Assembly (NCBI GenBank): GCA_947479185.1 | Contig: CANJYY010000236.1 | Coordinates: 1 to 5,045 of the forward strand | Direction of reading: 5' to 3' | From: Caulobacteraceae bacterium | GTDB lineage: Bacteria > Pseudomonadota > Alphaproteobacteria > Caulobacterales > Caulobacteraceae | Length of the DNA stretch: 5,045 nt | Shown here: positions 1-5,045 of the stretch, piece after piece | How positions within the stretch are numbered: position 1 is the first letter of the stretch | Layout of the letters: the number at the start of each line of letters is the position of its first letter | The notes under the pieces: generated by a model | What the model was told of the DNA's origin: nothing | The model's input: the letters and a program-made list of their open reading frames with translations, nothing else | The model's database searches: none | Translations under genes and position numbers: made by a program

Positions 1-497
1 GCTTCGCCGCCGTCGCCGCGGCTGATGCCGCCGATGGCCAGGGCGAGGGCCGGCTGGCCGCGCAGCCGCGAGATCATCGCTGTGGGCTGATACAGGCCGA
101 TGAAGCGGTCCACGGCGCCGCTGGGGCCGCGCAGCGGCGCAAGCAGCACCTCCATGCTCACCGGCGCGACGCTGTCGGCCAGGATGTCGGCATGCACGAC
201 GAGCGGCTCGGGACGTCCGCGGCTGAACTCCAGCGCCGACTTCAACTGCCAGCGGTCGCCCGGCCGGAATCGCTCCAGCAGGCAGGTCCCGCGCAGGTCG
301 GCGCGGTGCAGGTCGGAGACGAAGCCGCCGGCCAGCCGGAAGGGATAGGTCCCGTCGGCCGAGCGGCCGACGATCAGGACCTGGGGCAGAAGGTCATGGA
401 AATCCATCGGGTCGACGTCGGACCGCCAGGGCGCGGCGCCGCCGCCGGCGCGCTCCCGCCAATACTCCGTCAATCGTTCCGTGTTGGGATGGACCAT
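1..497 (-). CDS. PAS_5 (DUF1457) single-domain protein, 3' end cut by window edge
   Basis: About 165 residues are visible from the ATG at 497, and the frame is still open at the left edge. The sequence follows the PAS_5/DUF1457 pattern: an N-terminal LTEYW helix (residues 9-13), a W-R-S-D-V-D-P stretch (24-30), D-LLP (35-38), then FRLAGG (53-58) in the PAS core and a late strand ending GLY (134-136). Proteins of this family are usually about 150-200 residues, so the stop is probably just beyond the edge. There is no signal peptide, membrane segment or attached kinase/GGDEF domain in the visible part, so a cytoplasmic sensory or adaptor role is likely; the ligand is unknown. Single-domain PAS proteins are known regulators in Caulobacter (MopJ), but I do not claim orthology. 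The start is supported by a GGAGGG site 7 nt upstream. The gene is divergent from the Cys-rich exported protein gene. Family assignment is fairly sure; function is not. Confidence 0.88.
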   Translation of the reverse strand, partial: MVHPNTERLTEYWRERAGGGAAPWRSDVDPMDFHDLLPQVLIVGRSADGTYPFRLAGGFVSDLHRADLRGTCLLERFRPGDRWQLKSALEFSRGRPEPLVVHADILADSVAPVSMEVLLAPLRGPSGAVDRFIGLYQPTAMISRLRGQPALALAIGGISRGDGGE

Positions 498-504
498 GGC
501 TCGG

Positions 505-510
505 CCCTCC
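505..510 (-). promoter_or_regulatory. Ribosome binding site of the PAS_5 gene
   Basis: The minus strand reads GGAGGG here, 7 nt before the ATG at 497. It fixes the start of the PAS_5 protein, since the PAS_5 N-terminal helix begins only a few residues after this methionine. Confidence 0.6.
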
Positions 511-636
511 GCCCGAACGGCCCCATGCGGCCGCACGAGGGTTGCAGGGAAGTCCCGGGCCAGGTCCGCAGTGTTCCGTTTCGGGACGGATGATCGCCTC
601 AGGCGTGATTCTTGCATGTGGGCGCGCACGGAATCT

Positions 637-643
637 GGAGGGG
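637..643 (+). promoter_or_regulatory. Ribosome binding site of the Cys/Pro-repeat protein gene
   Basis: GGAGGGG lies 9 nt before the ATG at 653. This site, together with the good signal peptide that begins at that ATG, decides for 653 over the longer in-frame reading from 542. The last three bases of the site are also part of a short inverted repeat (GGGAC-TC-GTCCC, 641-652) that ends next to the start codon. Confidence 0.65.
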
Positions 644-652
644 ACTCGTCCC

Positions 653-1537
653 ATGGCGTACCGCAATCTGTTGATGGCCCTGGTCGGGGGACTCCTGATC
701 TGGCTCGCGTCATCCGCCATCCCGGGCGACACGGCCGCCGCCCAGTGCTGCGCGCCGCCGCCGCCCTGCTGCACGCCTCCGCCTCCGCCCTGCTGCACCC
801 CGCCGACCCCGCCGCCCTGCTGTACGCCGCCGGCTCCGCCGCCGCGGCCGCCGAGCCCGCCGAACTGCTGCACCGCCGGCGGCCGGACCAACATCATCGT
901 CAATTCCAACGCGGTCGCCGTGTCCGTCTCGGGCGCGGGCGCCGGAGCCGGCGCGATCGCCTACGGTGGTGGCGGCGGCGGCGGCTACTACTCGCCGCCG
1001 GTGGCGACCGGCGTGATCCAGGGTCTGGACGTCCAGGGCGTGCACCGCACGCGCCAGGTGGCCTACGAGGCCAGCCGCACCCGCAGCCGCCGCGTCGTCA
1101 TTCAGGCCTTCTGCCTCGACGACCGCGACATTCCCCATCCCGCCAGCCAGGTGTTCCCGGAGCGCGACGTCGAGGACGCCTATGACGGAGAGCTCTACCG
1201 CTGCATCGCCGGCGCGCGGATGCAGGTGACCATCGCTGAGTGGGTCGAGCAGATCTCGTTCTCCGGCGGTCAGACGATGATCTGCGCCAAGGGCGAGGCC
1301 CTCTACCGTTCGCGCGGCTCGGCCGCTGACGCCGGGCAGCTGGTCTGCCGTCCGCAGAAACCGGCCCGTGACTGCAACGAACGCAGCCTGCTCCGCCGCT
1401 TCGGCGCGGGCATCAAGGTGCTGACCATCGTCACGATCGAGAAATACACGGCCTATCGCGAGGAGACGGTCACCGAGTCGACCGCCTCCAGCTACAGCAT
1501 GAGCCTCGACGGCGGCGTGGGCGGAACGGTCTACTAG
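653..1537 (+). CDS. Exported Cys-Cys/Pro-repeat protein with Cys-containing C-terminal domain, function unknown
   Basis: The 294-residue product starts with a Sec-type signal peptide (residues 1-30; hydrophobic LLMALVGGLLIWLA core, AAA then Q at the likely cleavage site). There is no lipobox, so a soluble periplasmic or surface/secreted protein is expected. Residues 32-73 carry five Cys-Cys pairs (32-33, 39-40, 47-48, 56-57, 72-73) separated by Pro-rich spacers of the CC(A/T)PPPPP kind. Residues 93-113 are an Ala-Gly run followed by seven glycines, probably a flexible linker. The region from about residue 125 to 294 looks folded, with mixed charged and hydrophobic sequence and single cysteines at 154, 184, 211, 232 and 241; its end is rich in Thr, Ser and Gly. 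The mature protein should hold 15 cysteines. I do not recognise the C-terminal domain. Disulfide cross-linking, metal binding or envelope attachment are possible, but none is shown. The start at 653 is chosen from the GGAGGGG site and the signal peptide. The deacetylase gene follows 63 bp downstream on the same strand. Confidence 0.85.
   Translation: MAYRNLLMALVGGLLIWLASSAIPGDTAAAQCCAPPPPCCTPPPPPCCTPPTPPPCCTPPAPPPRPPSPPNCCTAGGRTNIIVNSNAVAVSVSGAGAGAGAIAYGGGGGGGYYSPPVATGVIQGLDVQGVHRTRQVAYEASRTRSRRVVIQAFCLDDRDIPHPASQVFPERDVEDAYDGELYRCIAGARMQVTIAEWVEQISFSGGQTMICAKGEALYRSRGSAADAGQLVCRPQKPARDCNERSLLRRFGAGIKVLTIVTIEKYTAYREETVTESTASSYSMSLDGGVGGTVY
746..871 (+). repeat. Degenerate tandem repeat encoding CC(A/T)PPP units
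   Basis: Inside the exported protein gene, a CTGCTG-type core (Cys-Cys codons TGC TGC or TGC TGT) recurs five times, separated by runs of CCG/CCC/CCT/ACC codons. Successive Cys pairs start 7, 8, 9 and 16 codons apart, so the last unit looks either fused or to have lost one pair. Units differ at synonymous positions, which points to old duplication held by selection on the protein and not to a recent slippage tract. Confidence 0.75.
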
Positions 1538-1560
1538 CAGGCCGCCCTGAACCCCGGCAT

Positions 1561-1592
1561 CCTGCGGCGTCCGCATCCGGCGGACGCACAGG
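1561..1592 (+). promoter_or_regulatory. Interrupted hairpin overlapping the deacetylase Shine-Dalgarno site
   Basis: GCGTCCGC (1567-1574) pairs perfectly with GCGGACGC (1580-1587) around the five-base loop ATCCG. Outer arms CCTG (1561-1564) and CAGG (1589-1592) can extend it across a small CG/A internal bulge. The 3' outer arm contains part of the likely AGGA ribosome binding site (1590-1593), 7 nt before the ATG at 1601. The hairpin could limit translation of the deacetylase, or act as a partial terminator after the exported-protein gene; no U-tract follows, so a classic intrinsic terminator is unlikely. Confidence 0.4.
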
Positions 1593-1600
1593 ACCGCCGC

Positions 1601-2365
1601 ATGACCGCCATTCTGGCCATCCACGCCCATCCGGACGACATCGAGACCCTTGGGGCCGGAACCCTGGCGCTGCTGGCCGCCGCCGGCCACGCCGTCACCC
1701 TCGTCACCCTGACGGCGGGCGAGGGGGGAGCGACCGACACCACGCCCGACGAGACCGCCGCGATCCGCAAGGGCGAGGCCGCGGCGGCCGCGGCGATCAT
1801 CGGCGGACGCTATCGCTGTGGCGATCTGCCGGACCTGGGCGTGTTCAGCGATGACGCCGCGCGCCGCCGGGTGACCGAGCTGATCCGCTGGGCCCGGCCG
1901 GACATCGTCATCACCAGTTCGCCGGTCGACTATCATCCGGATCACGAGGCTACGAGCCAGCTGGTCCGCGACGCCTGTTTCGCCTCGTCAGTGCCGAACT
2001 ACCGGACGGGCGAGGCCCGGGCGCTGGAGGCGATCCCGCACCTCTACTTCATGGACCCGATCGGCGGCCGGGACCGCGAGGGCGTTCCGGTCGTTCCGGA
2101 CTTCGGGGCCGACATTGAAGGCGTGTTCGAGACCAAACGCGCCATGCTGGCCGCGCACGAGAGCCAGATTCGTTGGGTGGCCCGCCAGCATGGTGTTCCC
2201 GACCAGGTCGCTTCGCTTGAGAAATGGGCGCGGCGACGGGGGCGGGACTTCGGCGTGGCGATGGCCGAGGGGTTCCGGCAGTACCGCCACCACCCGTATC
2301 CTGGATCGCCGCTGCTGCAGGACCTGCTGGGTCAGGCGTTGCTGACGCCCCTGGCGGCGTCGTAG
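1601..2365 (+). CDS. PIG-L/LmbE-family zinc-dependent deacetylase
   Basis: The 254-residue protein belongs to the PIG-L (LmbE-like) N-acetylglucosaminyl deacetylase family, whose members remove acetyl or related acyl groups from amino sugars and glycoconjugates (PIG-L, MshB and BshB are named members). The signature AHPDDIE is at residues 9-15, with H10 and D13 the expected zinc ligands and D12 the likely catalytic base. The second motif HPDH is at 112-115, with H115 the expected third ligand. An R-x-GEA element (56-60) and AHESQ (185-189) also match the family. The length is normal and there is no signal peptide, so it should act in the cytoplasm. The start is set by the motif lying close to the N-terminus and by AGGA 7 nt upstream, inside a possible hairpin. 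The 3' end overlaps the convergent oxidoreductase gene by 34 bp. The substrate cannot be read from the sequence: N-acetylated sugars, lipid-linked sugars or small thiol conjugates are all possible. Confidence 0.93.
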   Translation: MTAILAIHAHPDDIETLGAGTLALLAAAGHAVTLVTLTAGEGGATDTTPDETAAIRKGEAAAAAAIIGGRYRCGDLPDLGVFSDDAARRRVTELIRWARPDIVITSSPVDYHPDHEATSQLVRDACFASSVPNYRTGEARALEAIPHLYFMDPIGGRDREGVPVVPDFGADIEGVFETKRAMLAAHESQIRWVARQHGVPDQVASLEKWARRRGRDFGVAMAEGFRQYRHHPYPGSPLLQDLLGQALLTPLAAS

Positions 2366-3501
2366 CGGGCCCACATCGGCTGGCAGTCGATCATCGCCCG
2401 CTCGGCCATCGCCCGGTCGATGGCCATGACGGTCAGGCCGGCCTCCATCGAGTCCCACGGCGTCACGGGGAAGGGCGCGCCGGTCTCCAGCGTGGCCTTG
2501 AGGTCCCGCGCCATCGCCTGGTCGGCGCCGTTGTGGCTGTCGGCGGTGCGGCCGCCGTAGTCGATGCGCTCCGGTTTGGACCGGTCCATGATCCCCCGGA
2601 CCATCAACTGGTTGCGCACCAGGTCGGCGATCAGGGTCCCTTGCGTGCCGGCGATGTACCAGCGCCGTTCGGCCAGCGAGACCTGGCTGTTGGCGTGGAA
2701 GGTCAGCCGCACCTGGTTTTCGTACTCGACCATCGCCGTCTGATGATCGGTGACATCCATGTCCGACTGGAAGCTGTCGTTGGCGCCGGACCAGCCCGCG
2801 TCCCGCAGCGCGAACGCCGCCTCGCCGTTGCTGTAGACCCGCGGGGCCGCGGCGCGCTCTGGCGTGAAGATGCGTCGCCCGCCGAAGCTGGCCACCCGCG
2901 CCGGCCGCGCGCCGACGATGCGGCCGAAGATATCGAAGTCGTGGCAGACCTTGTCGAGCAGATAGGATCCGCCCCATTCCTGCCGCCGCCGCCAGTTGCG
3001 CGCCAGGTAGCCGCCATGCTCCGGCGGCAGATGTTCGGTGGCGTCGATGGAGATGATCTCGCCCAGCTGGCCGCAATCAACCCGCGCGACGACCTCGCGC
3101 ACGATAGACATCGAGCGCATCACCAGGCCGATGTAGAGCGGCGGCGTTCCGGCGGTCGCCAGCCGGCGCGCCAGGGTCTCGGTCTCCGCTTCCGTCCGCA
3201 CGACCGGCTTCTCGGCGAACACCGGCCAGCCGGCGTCTAGCGCCTGATTCAGATGTTCCAGATGCAGATGATTGGGCGAGCCGATCATCACCAGGTCGTA
3301 GGGCCCGCGCGCCAGCAGGTCGGCGACGCTGTCGCAGGCCAGACCGGCGTCGATCCCGGCCTCGGCCAGAATCGGCGCTCCGACCGGCGCGGGGTCGACA
3401 TGGGCGGCGACATTCAGGTCCCAGCCGACCTCCTTCATGGCCGCCAGCACATGGGCGATGCGCTGGCCCAGTCCGATGACGCCGATGCGACAGGTCTTCA
3501 T
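2332..3501 (-). CDS. Gfo/Idh/MocA-family NAD(P)-dependent oxidoreductase
   Basis: The 389-residue protein has the two-domain layout of Gfo/Idh/MocA dehydrogenases, which oxidise or reduce hydroxyls of sugars, inositols and sugar derivatives with NAD(P). The Rossmann fold starts at once: R-I-G-V-I-G-L-G-Q-R (residues 5-14). GSPNHLHLEH (74-83) ends the nucleotide-binding core, and AEKP (96-99) carries the usual catalytic/cofactor lysine K98. The C-terminal domain contains GGSYLLDKVCHDFD (177-190), matching the family D-x-G-x-H-x-x-D element through D183, H187 and D190, although the usual Gly is Val. The AGTQGTL stretch (284-290) is also typical. No TAT or Sec signal is present, so it is cytoplasmic. 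The ATG at 3501 is forced because the Rossmann strand begins at residue 5; the GGAG upstream lies only 2 nt from it, so initiation may be weak or coupled to the gene ending 20 bp before. It is last in a three-gene minus-strand cluster. The substrate is unknown. Confidence 0.93.
   Translation of the reverse strand: MKTCRIGVIGLGQRIAHVLAAMKEVGWDLNVAAHVDPAPVGAPILAEAGIDAGLACDSVADLLARGPYDLVMIGSPNHLHLEHLNQALDAGWPVFAEKPVVRTEAETETLARRLATAGTPPLYIGLVMRSMSIVREVVARVDCGQLGEIISIDATEHLPPEHGGYLARNWRRRQEWGGSYLLDKVCHDFDIFGRIVGARPARVASFGGRRIFTPERAAAPRVYSNGEAAFALRDAGWSGANDSFQSDMDVTDHQTAMVEYENQVRLTFHANSQVSLAERRWYIAGTQGTLIADLVRNQLMVRGIMDRSKPERIDYGGRTADSHNGADQAMARDLKATLETGAPFPVTPWDSMEAGLTVMAIDRAMAERAMIDCQPMWARYDAARGVSNA
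2335..2361. terminator. Possible weak hairpin(s) at convergent gene ends
   Basis: Two competing perfect stems lie in the overlap of the convergent genes: GGCGT-TGCTG-ACGCC (2335-2349) and GACGCC-CCTGGC-GGCGTC (2344-2361). Either could form in transcripts from both strands. There is no T-tract on either side, so this is only a candidate for bidirectional termination. I see no better terminator for either gene. Confidence 0.2.
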
Positions 3502-3521
3502 CGCTCCCCCCGGATACGTTG

Positions 3522-3953
3522 TCAGGCCGCCGGCAGGGCCTTGGCCCGGACCACACAGGCCTCGAGCACCGGCTTGAACAGATCGAGGATCTTGCGCGGC
3601 GCCTGGGGATCATCCTTCAGCGGGTCGACCTTGCTCGAGACCTCGACCCTGACGGCCGCGATCAGGGCCTTCATGCCGTCCTCGCCGATGGTCGGCGCGA
3701 GGGTGTCGACCCGGCCGCGCAGTTGCGGCTCATAGGCGGTGACGGACGCGGCCAGCGCCTTGTCGGCATCGGTCATCCCGGCGCCCGGTCGCTCCGCCAT
3801 GGCGCCGTACATGCCGAGGGCCGCGGCGCACTGGAACAGGCCGCCGATCTCCTGCGCTGGCGTCTCCGCCGCGCGCGCCGGCGCCGCCAGCAGCAGGCCG
3901 CCAGCGATAGCGAAGGGCAGGGCGTGGAACAGGCGCATCGGCTTCATGGTCAT
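3522..3953 (-). CDS. Small exported protein of unknown function
   Basis: The 143-residue product begins with a clear Sec signal peptide (residues 1-28 or 29): basic start MTMKPMR, hydrophobic core FAIAGGLLLAA, and A-R-A before AETP as the cleavage site. The mature part of about 115 residues is mostly Ala-rich and predicted by eye to be helical. It has just two cysteines, C42 and C133, which could form one disulfide joining the two ends in the periplasm. I do not recognise a family. I prefer the ATG at 3953 because GGAAAG (3962-3967) sits 8 nt upstream. A GTG at 3962 overlapping the TGA of the peptidase gene and an ATG at 3947 are alternatives that would not change the mature protein. It lies 5 bp after the M16 peptidase stop and 20 bp before the oxidoreductase, so it is almost certainly co-transcribed with both. 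A partner, inhibitor or unrelated passenger role is open. Confidence 0.82.
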   Translation of the reverse strand: MTMKPMRLFHALPFAIAGGLLLAAPARAAETPAQEIGGLFQCAAALGMYGAMAERPGAGMTDADKALAASVTAYEPQLRGRVDTLAPTIGEDGMKALIAAVRVEVSSKVDPLKDDPQAPRKILDLFKPVLEACVVRAKALPAA

Positions 3954-3958
3954 GGGGA

Positions 3959-5045
3959 TCACTTTCCGGCCGGCTGGACGACGAGACGCCAGGCCTTGTT
4001 GGGGTCGAGATAGGCCTTTGCGGCGGCCTGGACGTCGGCGGCGGTCACCCGTTCGTAGCCCGGGATCAGCGACCGCGTGGCGGCGAGCCGGCGCGGATCG
4101 GTCTGGGCGCCGCCCAACTCCTCCAGCCAGTACTCGTTGGTCTCGCGGGCCTTGGTCAGACGTTCCAGCCGGGGCTTGAGGGCCCGGTCCAGTTCGTCGG
4201 CCGTCGGCGGCGCGGCCTGCAGGTTGGCGGCGATCTTCAGCGTGTCGCGGAAGAAGCCCTCGACCCGCGCCGGCGGCACCTCGACCCGCGCCGAGACGTA
4301 GCCCCAGTCGGTCCAGGTGTCGCTGGCGGTCCAGCCGGCGTTCGGCGAATAGGTCGCGCCCTGGGCCTCGCGCAGCTCGTCGATCAGCCGCAGGCCCATG
4401 ATGTCTGCCAGAACGGCCGTGTTCCGGGCCAGCTGGACGTTGTGGAAGAAGTCGTCCGTCCGCCAGGCGAGGAAGGCGATCGCCTGATCGTCGCGGCCCT
4501 TGTGGGTCAACACGAGCGGCTGGGCCACGGGCGCGGGGAAGCTGGTCGTTCCCGTCACCCTGACCGGCACGTCCGGGCGTTTGGGCAGGGCGCCGAAGGT
4601 GGCGGCGACGGCGGCGATGGCCTTGTCGACGGAAATGTCGCCGACGATGACCACCTCGACCGGGCCGCCGGCCAGGGCGTCGCCATAGGCGCGCTTCAGG
4701 GCGTCGGCGTTGACCGCGGCGATGTCGGCCTTGCCCGGCCAGGTCCAGCGGCGGTCGCCGCCGTGCAGCAGGCCCGGCAGGTCGCGGTTGAACACGCCGC
4801 TGTCGGTGGCTTCATACTGGTCGCTCAGGGTGGCGGCATAGGTCCGCATGCGCTGCAGCGCCTCGGGCCGCCAACCGGGCTCGGTGGCGAAGGCGGACAG
4901 CACCTGAAGCTGGGTGTCGATGTCCTCCGGCCGGGTCGATCCGGACAGGGTGAAGGCGTCGTCCTCGACGCCGAACCGGGCGCCGTAGACCTTCGAGACC
5001 AGAACCCGTTCCATGTCCTCGGAGTCGATCTTCGCCAGGCCGCCC
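3959..5045 (-). CDS. M16-family (PqqL/insulinase-like) peptidase, C-terminal part, 5' end cut by window edge
   Basis: About 361 codons are open to the right edge. An in-frame ATG at 5014 is internal, since family-like sequence (GGLAKIDSED) already lies upstream of it. The visible part resembles the second half of long M16 peptidases of about 930-980 residues. It has one M16 domain ending in VEVVIVGDI (visible residues 129-137) with the following FGALPKR (150-156). A second domain holds LRE-AQGATYSP (224-234), whose R225 and Y232 correspond to the Arg/Tyr pair that helps bind substrate in the non-catalytic M16 half. The zinc motif HxxEH is not in the visible part; in this family it lies in the N-terminal half, off the window. 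These enzymes degrade peptides in the periplasm or outer envelope; export of this one cannot be judged because the N-terminus is missing. It is upstream in a tight cluster with the small exported protein. Family assignment is firm; the precise substrate is unknown. Confidence 0.9.
   Translation of the reverse strand, partial: GGLAKIDSEDMERVLVSKVYGARFGVEDDAFTLSGSTRPEDIDTQLQVLSAFATEPGWRPEALQRMRTYAATLSDQYEATDSGVFNRDLPGLLHGGDRRWTWPGKADIAAVNADALKRAYGDALAGGPVEVVIVGDISVDKAIAAVAATFGALPKRPDVPVRVTGTTSFPAPVAQPLVLTHKGRDDQAIAFLAWRTDDFFHNVQLARNTAVLADIMGLRLIDELREAQGATYSPNAGWTASDTWTDWGYVSARVEVPPARVEGFFRDTLKIAANLQAAPPTADELDRALKPRLERLTKARETNEYWLEELGGAQTDPRRLAATRSLIPGYERVTAADVQAAAKAYLDPNKAWRLVVQPAGK
3962..3967 (-). 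promoter_or_regulatory. Likely ribosome binding site of the small exported protein gene
   Basis: The minus strand reads GGAAAG, 8 nt before the ATG at 3953. It lies inside the last codons of the M16 peptidase gene, so translation of the small protein probably follows on from that of the peptidase. Confidence 0.4.

Larger units (their letters stand above)
498..652. promoter_or_regulatory. Divergent intergenic region, presumed to hold two promoters
   Basis: This 155-bp spacer separates two divergently read genes, so promoters for both should lie in it. I see no convincing sigma-70 pair (-35/-10 with 16-18 bp spacing) on either strand and no clear operator. The only signals I can support are the two Shine-Dalgarno sites at its ends. 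The assignment as a promoter region rests on gene arrangement alone. Confidence 0.4.

Noticed and set aside
542..652. N-terminal extension of the Cys/Pro protein from an ATG at 542
   Set aside because: The 37 extra residues have no signal character and would bury the signal peptide; GGAGGGG is correctly placed for the ATG at 653.
601..652. TTGCAT at 612-617 as a -35 element for the exported protein gene
   Set aside because: There is no -10 match at a workable spacing before the ribosome binding site.
746..871. Repeat array considered as CRISPR-like or as an intergenic satellite
   Set aside because: Units are short and degenerate and follow the codon frame of an exported protein, with no unique spacers of constant size.
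394..909. Minus-strand frame with Gly-Gly-Val-Gln-Gln repeats
   Set aside because: The repeats are simply the antisense reading of the CC/Pro codons; it also runs across the PAS_5 start.
710..1945. Long minus-strand open frame of 411 codons opposite the exported protein and deacetylase genes
   Set aside because: It is antisense to two well-supported genes, rich in Arg, Gly and Ala with no motif, as expected of shadow frames in GC-rich DNA.
1988..3076. Minus-strand open frame of 362 codons across the deacetylase and oxidoreductase ends
   Set aside because: It is an alternative frame of the oxidoreductase gene, Arg/Gly-rich, and recognisable protein families occupy the same DNA in other frames.
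2224..3240. Plus-strand open frame of 338 codons opposite the oxidoreductase gene
   Set aside because: It lies antisense to a clear Gfo/Idh/MocA gene and has no motif or plausible domain.
3519..4013. Plus-strand open frame opposite the small exported protein
   Set aside because: Low-complexity shadow; the opposite strand encodes a clean signal peptide with a ribosome site and operon-like spacing.
4959..5014. ATG at 5014 as the start of the M16 gene
   Set aside because: The frame is open to the window edge and the residues upstream of it fit the M16 family; the family also requires an N-terminal catalytic half.

Overview
The window is GC-rich chromosomal DNA (roughly two-thirds G+C by eye) with dense genes and short spacers. 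The content suggests an alphaproteobacterium, most likely of the Caulobacterales type (Caulobacter, Phenylobacterium, Brevundimonas). The reasons are a PAS_5 (DUF1457) protein, a two-unit M16 peptidase, Cys-rich and Ala-rich exported proteins, and codon use strongly biased to G/C in third positions. This placement is inference, because no rRNA or other marker gene is present. I see no tRNA, rRNA, CRISPR array, insertion sequence, integrase or phage gene.

Layout. Positions 1-497 (minus) hold a single-domain PAS_5 protein that runs off the left edge. A 155-bp divergent spacer (498-652) separates it from a plus-strand pair. The first of the pair (653-1537) is an exported protein with a Cys-Cys/Pro repeat region, a Gly-rich linker and a Cys-containing C-terminal domain that I cannot assign to a family. 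After a 63-bp spacer containing a strong interrupted hairpin comes a PIG-L/LmbE-type zinc deacetylase (1601-2365).

The rest reads on the minus strand as a three-gene cluster: the C-terminal part of an M16 (PqqL/insulinase-like) peptidase entering from the right edge (3959-5045), a small exported protein (3522-3953), and a Gfo/Idh/MocA-family NAD(P)-dependent oxidoreductase (2332-3501). Spacing within the cluster is tight (5 and 20 bp), which supports one transcript. The oxidoreductase and the deacetylase are convergent, and their 3' ends overlap by 34 bp.

Functional reading. Deacetylase plus Gfo/Idh/MocA oxidoreductase would fit processing of an N-acetylated sugar or glycoconjugate, but they are convergent and not co-transcribed, so the link is only suggestive. 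The M16 peptidase and the small exported protein are probably co-expressed and may both act in the envelope. The most unusual item is the CC(A/T)PPP repeat protein. I find no convincing multi-gene novel system; the remaining observations are modest.
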